Shown: positions 48,066 to 60,206, numbered from the stretch's first letter. The stretch is DNA of 64,000 nucleotides from Panopea generosa (GCA_029582155.1 CM055898.1:35084955-35148954); one strand, 5' to 3'. Notes: generated from the sequence alone by a model not told the origin. Program-made: numbers and translations.

Positions 48066-49275
48066 TGCTTTTTGAATGTGAATGAGCATCTGAAAAAATC
48101 CCAAAAATTGTAAATTTCGTTGTTGTGAATTCAAATATCTCCCTTTATGAAACTAAATATATATGAATTCACTGTATCTATATGATCCAACGGGTTTATA
48201 AATCTGTCCTTTATATAGCATGTGAGTAGTCATGAATCCTTAACTTGATCCTACTCATATAAAGCTATCAGTTCATGTATGTAAATTTGTCCACCCTGTC
48301 CAGATGTGTTGCATGTAATTCCATAGTATATAAGTCATGGTCGACACCAAATTTATTTGGTTTTAACAGAGGCCTTGATATTGTATCTATGGTTTGCATT
48401 GTAACTTGGCGCACTTGCCGTAGTCTGGTCTGTACATTTGTTTGGTTATTCACAAATAATTATCTCCATATATATATATATATCATGCATTGTGAATGAG
48501 CATCTGAAAAGATCCCAAAAATCGTAAATTCCGTTGTTGTGAATTTAATTATCTCCCCTTATGAAATTAAATATATATGAATTCACTGTATCTATATGAT
48601 CCATCGGGTTTATAGATATGTCCTTTATATAGCAAGTGAGTAGTCATGAATCCTTAACTGGATCCCATCATATAAAGCTATCATTTCATTTATGTAAATT
48701 GGTCCACCCTGTCCAGATGTGTGGCATGTAATTCCATAGTATATAAGTCATGGTCGACACCAAAATTATTGGTTTGGCAGAGGCCTTGATATTGTATCTA
48801 TGGTTTGCATTGTAGCTAGGCGCACTCGCCGTAGTCTGGTCTGTACATTTATGTCTTGGTTATTCACAAATAATTATGTCCATATATATGTATCATGCAT
48901 TGTGAATGAGCATCTGAAAAAAATCCCAAAAATGGTTAATTCTGTTGTTGTGAATTTAATTATCTCCCTTTGTGGAATAACATATATATGAATTCAATGT
49001 ATCAGTATGATCCAACGGGTTTATAAATATGTCCTTTATATAGCATGTGAGTAGTCATGAATCCTTAACTGGACCCTACTCATAAAAAGCTATCAGTTCA
49101 TGTTTGTAAATGTGTCCACCCAGGCCAGATGTGTTGCATGTAATTCCATAGTATATAAGTCATGGTCGACACCAATTTATTGGTTTGGCAGAGGCCTTGA
49201 TATTGTATCTATGGTTTGCAGTGTAGGTAGGCGCACTCGCCATAGCCTGTACATATTCACAAATAATATATATAT
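47930..49275 (+). repeat. 412-bp tandem repeat array, about 3 copies
   Basis: GAATTCA(C/A)TGTATC marks units at 48165, 48579 and 48990 (spacing 414 and 411), preceded by a partial unit from 47930. Each has the GCACTCGCCGTAGTCTGG and GTGAATGAGCATCTGAAAA blocks and an internal TA microsatellite (the longest at 48021-48062). Small ORFs within it are repeat artefacts. Confidence 0.93.
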
Positions 49276-50259
49276 ATGGAGATATATACTCGTATATAAA
49301 TGCCTTATAAAAAAAGAAAAAAAAGTTATAAAATAGATGATAATAAGCATTTATTGTACTCTACACAAAGATATTTTGTAGGTATTTTTCGGGTGAAATA
49401 GGTAGACGATCATCAACAAATATCTTAATATAGGAGAAGTTTTCGATCATTTCTCTAATCTTAATTCCTACTTCTCTGACTTCATAATTACTGCCAAGGA
49501 GCAATTTTATGGTAATCATTCTTTTAGAAAATGTAATAATCCCCCTGTTACTGTGTATGAGATAGAAAAGGGCATTCATAGCCTAGACATTGTATTGGAT
49601 TCCGTACATTTACAAACATGGGGTTCGTTTCAGATAAAAATCTTACGACAAACCATCAAAAACGTAATTCCACACTTATTCGTAGTCATTTTTAATATTC
49701 ATTAAAATGATCCAGAATGGCCACAACCATGTAAAAAATGATATATTTTCTGGATATATAATCATTTTTAATGTCGATCAAAATTAAAACAAACAACTTG
49801 TTATTGTCAAATTGGCGTACGGCGATTTTTATCGTAAGTTTTTGTGTGAAACGCAGCCATGGTTATAACGAGAGGATTAAATTAATTCAAAACCAATTGT
49901 ATATTCGACATGATTATGTTCTAACTTGCTGAAAGGTCATATTACATTGAAAAAAAAACTTCAATGTAATAAACAGTATAAAACATTACATGTTACCATA
50001 CCGAACAAAAAAAAAACAACATGTTTTCAAGATATTTCAACACGTCGTAAAAACACCTGGGTATAAAAATGTAGAAATAGTGTGCATTTACGTTGACTCT
50101 AAATGTGAATCAAATATACACCATTATGTCTCTGTAATCTCGCATGTTTGATAATTATGATATAGACTTTTCAAGGTTATTAAATAACGTCTTTATAAGG
50201 TAGGTAATACCTTACTCTGACTTCTATTACTAATTTGTGATGTTTTACTGATTTTTTTG
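49276..50259. other. AT-rich region with one minor minus-strand ORF
   Basis: The 72-codon minus-strand ORF at 49361-49579 (GSNYEVREVGIKIREMIENF) is followed within 15 nt by AATAAA. It could be a terminal exon, but its family is unknown. Otherwise empty. Confidence 0.3.
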
Positions 50260-50269
50260 AGTATGTTTA

Positions 50270-50731
50270 TTATGAAAAAAAAACAAAATTATCGGAATTC
50301 ATTTTGTGATAGATACATAATATCTGTATTGGAACATGTTTATAACGCGTGGCGTACATATTGTTAAGAAATAGTAGGTTTTCTGAATGGAAGTAAATGA
50401 CATACGCTAAACACATGACTGCTGGACACAAGGAGTGTAGCTTCCTATAGGCACTGTGGACACGTGCATACATTTTATTTTTCTGAGAAATCAAAAGAAT
50501 AAAAAATACAACAAAAAAATAGCCAGTTAAAACCATGAGGCAGAAAGATACTTCATTTTCCCATTTATGTGAACACTCAATAAACATTACATTCATTATC
50601 AATTTTATTTGGTTATAAAACAGTGAATTCAAGATTAATATTAAGGAAAGCAAGGCAACTTTAAACATAAGAAATATACGACAAAAAACGCATCTACGAC
50701 AGTCTAGCTGATATTTTACCCTCGACAGCAT
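50270..50731 (-). CDS. Hypothetical 153-aa multi-pass membrane protein
   Basis: The longest uninterrupted ORF outside the MCO gene and the tandem repeats. It starts two codons after a stop, with GCC before the ATG. There are three hydrophobic segments: about 20-39 (IFLMFKVALLSLILILNSLF), 62-81 (VSFCLMVLTGYFFVVFFILL) and 102-115 (CPAVMCLAYVIYFH), with Cys residues and a basic loop (QKNKMYARVHSAYRK) between the second and third. An AATAAA lies about 10 nt beyond the stop. I recognise no family. It could be an intronless gene, an exon of a larger membrane protein, or chance in AT-rich DNA. Confidence 0.38.
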   Translation of the reverse strand: MLSRVKYQLDCRRCVFCRIFLMFKVALLSLILILNSLFYNQIKLIMNVMFIECSHKWENEVSFCLMVLTGYFFVVFFILLISQKNKMYARVHSAYRKLHSLCPAVMCLAYVIYFHSENLLFLNNMYATRYKHVPIQILCIYHKMNSDNFVFFS

Positions 50732-50734
50732 GGC

Positions 50735-51043
50735 TTAGAACGCTCCCACCCATTTAGACCATTTAGACCTATGATAACATTCAATGTATACATTACATAA
50801 AAAGAGAATGCATTAAGTTTCTAAAAGACGGATCTAGAGAACTAAAGGCGGTCAGGATCGTCTCTCACTACTGGAACTTAAAATCATTAAAACATATTCT
50901 TTTCTGTTTGTATGAAAAGTAACGAACAAGAATGTTGGACTACGTTGAAAGTCCTGCCTCCGCATTTAATTTTTCGTATACACAGATCAATGCGGTCTGT
51001 GCACACATTGTTTAAAAACAAATATATTAAATGATTTTTGATT
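50735..51043. other. Non-coding sequence
   Basis: Nothing recognised. Confidence 0.4.
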
Positions 51044-51237
51044 TGGGTAACCCGTGGTCGTGTTGTCAAATCGCTGACGTCTGAGGACCACGTTTCCTCG
51101 CCACGGAGGTCGGAGGTTCGATCCTAACCCAGTCCGATCACCTAATATTTCAAAGTTTGTCAGTTACTTGTCAAAGGCCGACAGTACTATTCAAATTCCT
51201 TCTGAGGTCCTCTATCACCAGTAAAACCTGATCTGCC
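51044..51237 (+). repeat. tRNA-derived SINE
   Basis: Head GGTAACCCGTGGTCGTGTTG, B box GGAGGTTCGATCC, body GTCAGTTACTTGTCAAAGGC and CCAGTAAAACCTGATCTGCC. Confidence 0.75.
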
Positions 51238-52124
51238 ATACACAAAATGTTATGTCTTGAAAGCTGCGATCAAAAACAAACATCTGCGCCGGTAACTACA
51301 TTGAACGATTTAACCAAGATTATTACAATAACTAAATTAAATATGTGCTACGTTCAAGGTAATATGATCTTCATATGTAATTTTTCACGGTTTAATGTAA
51401 ACTTAAAATACTTAAATACTATTTTAAATATATATAAAGTTAATATCACTATAATATAAAAAAAGTCTCCTTCAATTTCATCATTTATCTTGGAGGGCTG
51501 TTTTTATAAATATTTACCATTTGCAAGCATTTACCGTACGATAAGTGGTCATGATGAAACGACTTTTAAGTGATATATTGGCCAGCGTAATCGCTTGCGG
51601 TCATCTGTATCGCTATTTTAACAGACGTTATATAAATTTATAAGAACATTTCTTGCTTAACCTTGACTATCATGAAAGTCATACATATATTTCCTATTAG
51701 CAAACATCTACGTGATTTTATATAAGATTGTGTTCTTTGTACTGATAAGTCACTCATTAGCGATTTTGGATAGATTATGGGTTGTGATAATCCGATACAT
51801 TATTTAACATTATTATAAAACCACAAACACGTTATGTATGGCATGCCCAGTTTTATTGGTGAAGGAAAACTTAAAAAATGAATCTGAATAGAACCACCGT
51901 CCTTCCACAAGTAAACAGTTTTTGAACAGGACTGGACTCAAAACAACAACCAGAGGGGTAAGTCGTCGTTAGATGACAACGCCTTATTCAATAAAGCGTG
52001 AGCCGGCTTTTCCGTATGGTTCTTTACTTCCAAGGAATCCTTTTATCAGATACAAGTGGCTATCACATCGGCAGCCTAAAGTGCCGTGTGGCGAATTTAT
52101 ATTAGAACGATTGCGACGATAGCT
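51238..52124. repeat. Third diverged copy of the 14-17 kb paralogous segment
   Basis: 51300-51560 aligns with 14100-14420 (CTAAATTAAATxTGxxACG, CAAGCATTTACCGTACGATA). 51635-51700 resembles 16620-16700. The rest is AT-rich with a possible decayed SINE at 51895-52015. Confidence 0.42.
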
Positions 52125-52285
52125 CAGAGTTTATATGAACCGCTCTAGGGTCCGCTACTTGGAGTAGAACCAGTACTGAGTATTGTTCTATGAGAGGCAT
52201 CGGGTCGCGCTGGGGATCGAACCCACAACCTATGGCGTGAGCGGCAAAAACTCTATACATTACACTATCGCCCCGCTTGAGTTGT
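52125..52285 (-). repeat. tRNA-derived SINE, minus strand
   Basis: Contains GGAGTAGAACCAGTACTGAG, the B-box complement in GGGGATCGAACCCACAACCT, and a tRNA start in CATTACACTATCGCCCCGC read in reverse. Confidence 0.75.
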
Positions 52286-52383
52286 TGCTTGAGAAGAGTA
52301 TATCGCTATAGCCGGTACTAGGGGACATGGAGGATATAGCTACATTTTAATTGCGTTTCGTGCTTCCAATGGTCGATTTATCA

Positions 52384-52625
52384 GATGTTATTGTGATTGA
52401 TTGATTGACTGAATATTTAGCGTCAATCTTATGCCGTCGAGGGCTAACAGACGATCAGTTACCCTAACCACTGTTTCCATTGTTTCCTGGGATCATTAAA
52501 GGTTAACCAGTACTCAAGCATACTCCATCTCCGCAAGTAACTGATAACTTTGCCCACTTGAATCAGCGGTGAAAAACGAATGATAATGGATTGATAGTCT
52601 TAAGCGTTACCGACTGAGCTAATGC
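52384..52625 (-). repeat. tRNA-derived SINE, minus strand (20976 family)
   Basis: TTGATTGATTGACTG tail, GCTAACAGACGATCAGTTAC and CACTGTTTCCATTGTTTCCT body. The head is damaged: the B box is lost and GTTACCGACTGAGCTAATG remains. Confidence 0.82.
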
Positions 52626-52915
52626 AAATTAACGTATATTGTTTTCTTTACATTGTCATAATTAAATATAGTACATGCCAAAAGCTCACAGATACATGCC
52701 ATTTGCTAAAATTATTCATTTAGATCATATTCCTTGAAAATTAGAAAATGTTTCAGAAACTAATTTTGGACAGCTGCAGCCTCTTCCGACTAGATATTGT
52801 AAGTTTTGGATCTCTAGTACAGACTGCCTTAAAACTAGAAAATGGAAAATAACACATTATGTAATCGTCTAACAAAACGTTCAGTGTTGTTAGCAAAAAC
52901 AAAACATGTTTTATA

Positions 52916-54575
52916 AAAACAAGAGGCCCATGGGCCTTTATGGTCACCTGGTTATCCTTGATGACATAAAGCTATATGAATCTATTTTTAAACTCATAAG
53001 CATTAACCGTCATGTCAGCAATAACAAATCACAACAAAAACCATTCTAATGAGTGTATTCAGTCATTAGAAATGACGTTTTTTTTGTAATTTCTTTTATA
53101 TAGATTTGGTAAAGTAGGCCCCACCCTCAGGGCCAAACCGTGAGATCAAGGGACATGCAATTCAAATTTTTATAAAGGACCCATATACGCTCATAATCAT
53201 GCTCAACATTTGTTTCCCAGTGCTTCCTATAGTAAGAAAAATATTTCAAAATTTACCTTAAATTTGACTGTTTTAGCCTTGTCCCCAAGACTATTGCGGT
53301 GGGCACCACGCAAATCACAATTTTGATTCATCCTTGGCACCAAAGCTGCACAAAACATTTCATTACGACTGAGCTTATGTTTCTTAATAAGAAGTCGAAA
53401 ATGTCAATTGGACTCTATTATATACAAAACATATATGATTTTAGATAAAAAAATATGTCTTATAGTTTCAACGAAATTTTAATGCAAATCGTTCTATAAA
53501 TTATTTAGTTCAGAATTTCTATGATATATTACCAATTTTGATTCAAGTTGGCCTAACTGCTGGAAAGACAAACAAAACAGGTAACAATCGATACCGAAGA
53601 CTATGTTAACCCACTACAAAACCACTTTTAAGCAAGCAAACAAATCATTTATTTTAAAATATAATATATCAATTACAAAGACAAAAAGCTAAATGTTTTC
53701 ATATATTAAACGTATGCAGATGGACTGGAAAGAGATATATACAATTTCAATAAAAATTATAATTAAGAAACGTCCAATACAAACACTTGATGCGCATAAT
53801 CCCATCCAAAATTTCATTGATTGATACAACTGATCAATACAAATCTGTGTAAATTCTGTAATTGTTGTCTACAAACATCCCATTATTTGTTCTGGGGATA
53901 ATTTCATAAACCGATATTTTGAACAGAATTAGAGCTATATCTAAGCGATATCGACTTTGATACAAATACATGTAAAGACATAATTTCCTAAAATTCCAGA
54001 ATGTATTTTTATGTTTTTCTATGTGACATGATTTTTATATATTATATTTTCATGATCAAACCACAAAATGAGTTCCAGCAGTTCATTTGTTCAAAAAGTA
54101 TATGGAAAAAACGAATAGAGATAGAACGAGGAATAGCTCTAATCATGACAAACCAGACATTCATGAAACAAAATGTAGACATTTTCTCTTTTTTCTATCT
54201 GATAGATAAAATATGTATTATGTAAAACTGGGAAAGCTGTTATGATTTTTTTTATGATATAACCATTGATGAGGCAAATATTTGTTTTTACTCATTCATG
54301 GTTGTTTGTTAACCATAATAAATTTATTCAATTAGATAAAAGTGAAAATGTTAGAGCCCTATTTAACTTAAGTGTTTACGTTTTTCAATCTTTTAAGAAA
54401 AGAAACGAAGAAATGTATTAAAATAATTAAATATCCTTCTCCCAGGTATATGAACATGAATAAATGTACTGATGTATTTGTGTTATTGGTAAGCTTAGTT
54501 TGTCTAATATTTAAAATTGTTGAAATGTTTATGCACACACAAGCCCGTGTGGGCTTTTGGTATTCTTGTTGTATA
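52916..54575. mobile_element. Bivalve-type dispersed repeat with AGGCCCATGGGCCT end
   Basis: The left end AACAAGAGGCCCATGGGCCT contains a 14-bp perfect palindrome. The right end, read in reverse, is AACAAGAATACCAAAAGCCC, giving imperfect inverted termini about 1.65 kb apart. Internal AGGCCCCACCCTCAGGGCCA and GTGAGATCAAGGGACATG resemble a very common bivalve dispersed repeat (from memory). No transposase ORF is recognisable. The exact right boundary is uncertain. Confidence 0.4.
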
Positions 54576-54724
54576 TTGATCATATGCACTTAATTGTCGT
54601 TATGTATAATAATTGTGTTGTCACGTGTTTTATATTGAATATGTTAAGCCTCATGGATCAGACTTATCCGAAAGCATTATAAATAAACAATAAACAATAT
54701 TACAGTTAGGCCATTATAAATTAA

Positions 54725-54887
54725 TTGCTAGATTATCATTCAGATTTTTCTTTAAAACAGGGAGGGCGGGAGGATTTTACTTTTTATTTTTAAATTTTTT
54801 GAAGTTTTTTGGTTGTTTTTTTTTTTTTTGGGGGGGGGGGGGGGCAACATGAATATTAGGGGGCGGGCGGGGATGATAATCTAGCAA
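54725..54887. mobile_element. TTAA-flanked inverted-repeat element with T/G tract
   Basis: A perfect 15-bp inverted repeat, TTGCTAGATTATCAT and ATGATAATCTAGCAA, flanked on both sides by TTAA (54721-54724, 54888-54891). Inside there are two G-rich blocks (GGGAGGGCGGGAGG and GGGGGCGGGCGGGG) and a run of T followed by a run of G near 54820-54844. A second, unrelated candidate for TTAA-targeting MITEs in the window. Confidence 0.5.
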
Positions 54888-54891
54888 TTAA

Positions 54892-55500
54892 TATATTATG
54901 GGCTTAATAAAACATCAACACATTCTTCTCTTTTTTCCACAAAAAATATTTTCTCACCATACTATCATTAAGATAACGATATTTTACTTATTGGCACAAA
55001 CATCGATATTTTGTTATTGGGATTTGTTTGATATTAATGCAAATTATCTAAGCAAAAAAACTGGTACAAGTTGGACCATGGGGATTTATTACAACATTTG
55101 CACTATTGTAATAAAAACTATATGTAAACATTAACATGATTTGTATTGTTTATGTATTAACATTTATACATTGATAAAATAAAACTTGAATAAGAAAAGA
55201 AACTGGCAAAAATTTGCTTTTTTAAGAGATTTTTTACTCAAAATATTTTAATAATGATGCCATAATTTAGTAGTACTGAAGGTCAGATATAAGTTGATAC
55301 GTATCTACAAGTGGCAGACATTTTCTGTCTAAGTGCTGCTGTGTGAGCTTTTCAGATATGTATCACGTGGACAAAATCGCATTGCTAGTTATTGTCATAG
55401 TGAGCCAGTTTGTGGAACGCCATGAACGATTACTGTGTAGTGCTTTTTTAAAGGTTTCGGTAGAGTTTATCTCCCTTTATTTATAATATATAATTTAACT
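54892..55500. other. Non-coding AT-rich sequence
   Basis: An ORF at 54898-55134 lacks recognisable content. No other feature. Confidence 0.4.
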
Positions 55501-55504
55501 AATT

Positions 55505-55582
55505 TATCATCATCATCAATATCATCATCAGCAGCAGTAGCATAATCGTCATCATCATTTCCATCGTCATCATCATCATCAA
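55505..55582 (+). repeat. (TCA)n-rich microsatellite
   Basis: Imperfect ATC/TCA trinucleotide run with AGCAGCAGTAGC interruption. Confidence 0.88.
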
Positions 55583-55594
55583 ACATATCATCCG

Positions 55595-55858
55595 GAAGTT
55601 TTTTATGCCATCGAGGGCTAACAGACGATCAGTTAACCTAACCACTGTTTCCTGGGATTAACCAGTACTCGAGCACACCCAATCTCCGCAAGTAACTGAT
55701 AACTTTCCCACTTGAATCAGTTGTGAGAGACAAATGATAATGAGACACAATGTCGTATACCAATCATCACGGAGACAGTTGCCGGGCTGGGGATTCGAAC
55801 TCACGATTCCTGGATTGATAGTCAGACGCGTAACCGACTGAGCTAATCTGGCCCGGCT
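55595..55858 (-). repeat. tRNA-derived SINE, minus strand, full length
   Basis: On the minus strand the head reads CCAGATTAGCTCAGTCGGTT, the B box lies in GTGAGTTCGAATCCCC, and the body matches 20976-21279. The best preserved copy of this family here. Confidence 0.9.
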
Positions 55859-56584
55859 ATATCATAGAAGAAATACAAGCAGAAAATTAATAATTTGAAA
55901 GCGAAACTATACATTCGTACAAACACTTGTAATAGTGTAAGTAAGGTATTTATTACTTGTTGTTTGTTCCGAAATGACCTGTTGAACTATGTATAGGCAA
56001 TTTGTTTGCTGTTTGTTTCTTATAATGATACGTACAGTACAATCTCGCCAATTTAGTCATGAAATAGTACATTACAAGTATAATTCTAAATTTATGCCTT
56101 ATTCTCTGTGCTGCCTTATTCTGTGTGCTCGTGGATATAAAACTTATATAAATATATACGATGTAAATCTTAAAGTTATGTTTATTAAAACTAATTAAAA
56201 AATAATGATCCAACTTTAAATCGGCACTTTTTATTTTTCAGCACACGTAATTATGTGTGGCACACAATTTTGAACACATTTTGTTGTATATCATTGCTGG
56301 TTATGAATTTTTTTTTTTTAAATAAATCGTCTAACACGAACAGGTCGTCACGTTTCAATCATATCCTTTCTTCGGTTACACTTCGCCTGCTAATACAAAT
56401 GAACATAGTGAAGAAACCCTTTTACCTGTCACAGTATATAATTTTGAGAACAAATATAAATATATTTTATGAAACGAGTCACCTGTTTTGTAATATTTCT
56501 GCGTTGATAAAACCTCATTGACAATATAAACATGGCGGAATAGCTATATCATAGGTACACATATATAATACATTTTATCTGACT
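55859..56584. other. Non-coding AT-rich sequence
   Basis: Short ORFs on both strands, none recognisable. Confidence 0.4.
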
Positions 56585-57145
56585 GAACCTGTTTATTGTG
56601 CAGGTAAAACAGAACCACAACCATTTTTATTTAACCTATTCTGATGAACCTGTTTTTTGTGCAGGTAATACTGAACCACAACCATTTTTATTTAACCTAT
56701 TCTTACTGAACCTGATTTTTGTGCAGGTAATACTGAACCACAACCATTTGTATTTAACCTATTCTGATGAACCTGTTTTTTGTGTAGGTAATACTGAACC
56801 ATAACCATTTTTATTTTACCTATTCTGATGAACCTGTTTTTTGTGCAGGTTATACTGAACCACAACCATTTTTATTTAACCTATTCTGACTGAACCTGAT
56901 TTTTGTGCAGGTAATACTGAACCACAACCATTTGTATTGAACCTATTCTGATGAACCTGTTTTTGTGCAGGTAATACTGAACCATAACCATTTTTATTTT
57001 ACCTATTCTGATGAACCTGTTTTTGTGCAGGTAATACTGAACCATAACCATTTTTATTTTACCTATTCTGATGAACCTGTTTTTTGTGCAGGTAATACTC
57101 AACCACAACCATTTTTATTCAACCTATTCTGATGAACCTGATTTC
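56585..57145 (+). repeat. 61-bp tandem repeat with CAG|GTAA in each unit
   Basis: Nine units of about 58-61 bp: TATTCTGATGAACCTGTTTT, TTTGTGCAGGTAATACTGAA, CCACAACCATTTTTATTTAA. Most units contain TTTTTTGTGCAGGTAAT, which looks like a splice acceptor directly fused to a donor. Two alternating subtypes (CTGATGAACC and CTGACTGAACC / TTACTGAACC) occur. The minus-strand 75-aa ORF is a repeat artefact. Confidence 0.93.
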
Positions 57146-57184
57146 AAACATTCTCCTGATGATTCACCTTCGTTGTCCATTACG

Positions 57185-57325
57185 CATAGTGGATATAGTG
57201 TTGGCCCGCTTAGAGGTTGTGTGTTCGATCCCCAGATATATTCTGTACTGGCTGTAACCATGATGAGATTCTCGCTAGAGGTTCATGTTAGCTTTGATCT
57301 TTCTACGCAACCGAGCTTATAAAAT
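57185..57325 (+). repeat. tRNA-derived SINE
   Basis: A-box-like CATAGTGGATATAGTGTTGG and B-box-like GTTGTGTGTTCGATCCCC, body GAGGTTCATGTTAGC. Confidence 0.7.
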
Positions 57326-57838
57326 CAATGAGTATAAAATAAATAACGGGTAGATTCAGGACTTTCGATGGGGATGGAGTCCAATGCGTATTATGTAAAT
57401 TTAACTTAGAGGGTGGTCCCGGAACCCAGTCCACTTTTCTTAATACGTCCTTGAATATAAATCAATACCACGCTTCAGATTACATGTTTACCGCAGCCGG
57501 TGCATTGAAATACAAATATCGTACGGATGTTACAAACACATGAGTAAACGATGTGTTTACTACCATGCATGAATATGTTACAAACACATGAGTTACGCAA
57601 TGTATTTACAAACATTTACTGTGGCTAAATATAACCGATGTTTCAATTGGTTATTTACACAGTCAGTCAAGGCCGATGGACGACCTAGCCAGATATAATA
57701 ACCTTCACGGAACTGCTTTCGTGAAATTATAAACAAACCAACGTACTGAAGTAAAGGATTTATATAAATAAGTGTAAGAAGAGATTATTTTTTGTAAGTA
57801 TTAATTACTTGATTTATTTTTTATTAATTATCATTTAG
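57326..57838. other. Non-coding AT-rich sequence
   Basis: Two near-identical short phrases (TACAAACACATGAG..) at 57530-57600 are the only internal repeat. Confidence 0.4.
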
Positions 57839-57860
57839 ATTTTCACGTACGTGTTTCGTA

Positions 57861-57912
57861 ATGCTGCCGCAGCTAGAGCTTACATTCCTACTTTTCTTTC
57901 GTTTAATAAAGA
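57861..57912 (+). CDS. Candidate first coding exon with signal peptide
   Basis: An acceptor-like TTATCATTTAG ends at 57838, and ATG at 57861 opens MLPQLELTFLLFFRLIK, which looks like a signal peptide. A strong donor A|GTAAGT follows at 57913. The exon exits after the first base of a codon, and the candidate exon at 61303 enters with two bases, so the two can join in frame across an intron of ~3.4 kb that contains the 23-bp minisatellite and a LINE. Purely inferential, with no homologue recognised. Confidence 0.27.
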
Positions 57913-57918
57913 GTAAGT

Positions 57919-58612
57919 TCGACATACAATATAGATCGACAAACAGCAGACTGAACTCATGCTAATTTTTGCGTGTGCAGCAGACGTTACAAATGCTTCT
58001 GCTAATAAATTATCATTCACTATCTATAATAATTACTCTTAACATCAGGCGTAGTGTAATTATAACTGGAAAATATAGCTTGCAAAACATTTATTTGCAT
58101 CCAGTTGCCTATTTAATAACAGGGTAATTATTTATCTTGTTATATTACTTTTTGAAAGTTGTTTTTTGTTAAATACGATATTGTGCTTTGTCATATGACT
58201 GTTATAATTATGATATAACATTATCAGTAAAAAAATAAAATAACGACACACTTTGTATATGTTTCCGATACATGTACGTGCTCTTATTTCACGTTGTTCC
58301 TTTTGGTGATATGTTCATTTAGCGTTCTTATATTACGTACATATCTTAATAGTACAATGTATGTTCATATAATGTGTGCATATTATTAATTTATTTTTGA
58401 GTTCATGTACTTTAAGTGTATTTATTATGTACATATCAGTTATTTTATATGCAAAGAATAGCGTGTTCGTATGTTGAGTAGATACAGTAATATTTCATAT
58501 CTATGTACATACTTATATTATTGTGTTTGTACCGAACGTTCATATACTGTGTTCAGTTTCGTGGCATGGTTCAAATTGGAATGCATAATACATTCCATGA
58601 TTAAGGTGGGAA
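57919..58612. other. Non-coding AT-rich sequence
   Basis: No feature recognised. GTACATAT-like words recur at 58270-58510. Confidence 0.4.
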
Positions 58613-59200
58613 CTCGTGTACATGTTAACATTGTGAACAGGTGCATGTTTACATTGTCAGCGGGTGCGTGTTTACATTGTGAACAGGTGCATGTTTACGT
58701 TGTCAGCTGGTTCGTGTTTACATTGTGAACCGGTGCATGTTTACGTTGTGAACCGGTGCATGTTTATATTATCAACGGGTGCGTGTTTACATTGTGAACC
58801 GGTTCTTGTTTACGTTGTGAACCAGTGCATGTTTACATTGTCAAGGGGTGCGTGTTTACATTGTGAACCGGTTCTTGTTTACGTTGTGAACCAGTGCATG
58901 TTAACATTGTCAAGGGGTGCGTGTTTACATTGTGAACCGGTTCTTGTTTACGTTGTGAACCAGTGCATGTTTACATTGTCAACGGGTGTGTGTTTACATT
59001 GTGAACCGGTTCTTGTTTACGTTGTGAACCAGTGCATGTTTACATTGTCAAGGGATGCGTGTTTATATTGTGAACTGATGCATGTTTACATTGTCAACTG
59101 ATGCATGTTTACATAGTAAACCGGTGATTGTTTACATTGTCAACAGATGTGTGTTTACATTGTGAACCGGTGAATGTTTACATTGTCAACTGAAAGTATG
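58613..59200 (+). repeat. 23-bp minisatellite, left half
   Basis: About 25 units of GAACCGGTGCATGTTTACA plus ATTGT/G. Three-unit higher-order repeats (69 bp, a multiple of three) generate the long HCEPVLVYVVNQCMFTLS-type ORF, which I regard as artefact. Each unit has TGTTTAC and usually ACCGGT. Confidence 0.94.
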
Positions 59201-60206
59201 ATTTCAGATTGGTCAAAACAATGGTTGGTTAATTTAAGCCCAAATAATACAGTAGCAATTTTATTAACTCTAAAAAAATATATCGTGTATCCTTCTTTGA
59301 CTTTTAATAATACCAGTGTCAACTTTGTAGACATAAACATTTACGACTCACATTAAGCAACGATGGGAAATGGCATGAATATACAAAATATTTTACACTC
59401 TGCATCAAAGGTTTTAGGTATGGTCAGAAAAATCAAGTTTACAGTTAACAGAACAGCTTTTAATCAAGTTTATATGTCAGATATCTTATATCCAGAATTA
59501 AACAATATTTGTCCTGAAACTGTAGGAATAACTACATTATTTAATCTAAGAAATAATAGTAGTTATTCTAAATACTAGAACTCAGTTATTTAGAAATTAT
59601 TTTTTATTCCATCATGTATTTCTTCTTGGAATATTCTTCCGGAACACTTATGTATTTCTGAAACTCTACCATCATTTAAACGCCAGCTTATGAATCATTT
59701 GTTTAAACCCACCAAAATACAATATTTTTATTTAACAGGTCCTCCTAAATTATCTATTTTTCATGCACGTTTGAGAAATGAATGCAGTAACCTAAATTAC
59801 TTCTCTTTCATGCTACACGTCACCTACATCCTTTAAGTGTTTAAGCCCTGTTACACGGGAGAGATGATATTTCAGACGATGAAAAGATTGTTGTATTTAA
59901 CAATGTCCAAACTTATATTAAAGCCACTAAGCGTTTCGATAAACAATAGATCTTATTAAGTTTAAGTATTTACCTCACGGTGGAGTCCCTCATTTAAGGC
60001 CAGCATCGGAAGCGTATATTTAAACATGTATCCTATTTCACTTTTTTCTTCTTACCTCATATATGAATATGTTTTATTGCCATCTTGATTGTTTTTTGTA
60101 AATAATTTCTTATTGGGAAGGGCCGATTTTAATGTTGGGGAACTTGTGGCCAAACCCTTTTGCTACTACATGTATACAAAAAGCAAAAAATATGTTTAAA
60201 GTAAGT
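59201..60206 (+). mobile_element. 5'-truncated LINE inserted in the minisatellite
   Basis: Flanked by AAAGTATG at 59193-59200 and 60207-60214. Joining the flanks restores a normal 23-bp unit, so this is a target-site duplication. With frameshifts and deletions the insert reads SDWSKQWLVNLSPNNTVAIL, ILHSASKVLGMVRKIKFTVN, then LTGPPKLSIFHARLRNECSN. These are thumb and C-terminal parts of a CR1-like LINE ORF2. The 3' end carries a short GTAA-type tail. RT catalytic motifs are missing. Confidence 0.85.

Noticed and set aside
56255..56521. 88-codon plus-strand ORF
   Set aside because: AT-rich composition with no pattern, splice context or recognisable domain. Length is within chance expectation here.
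56598..57322. ORFs on both strands in the 61-bp array
   Set aside because: Repeat artefacts, and the plus-strand ORF runs into a SINE.
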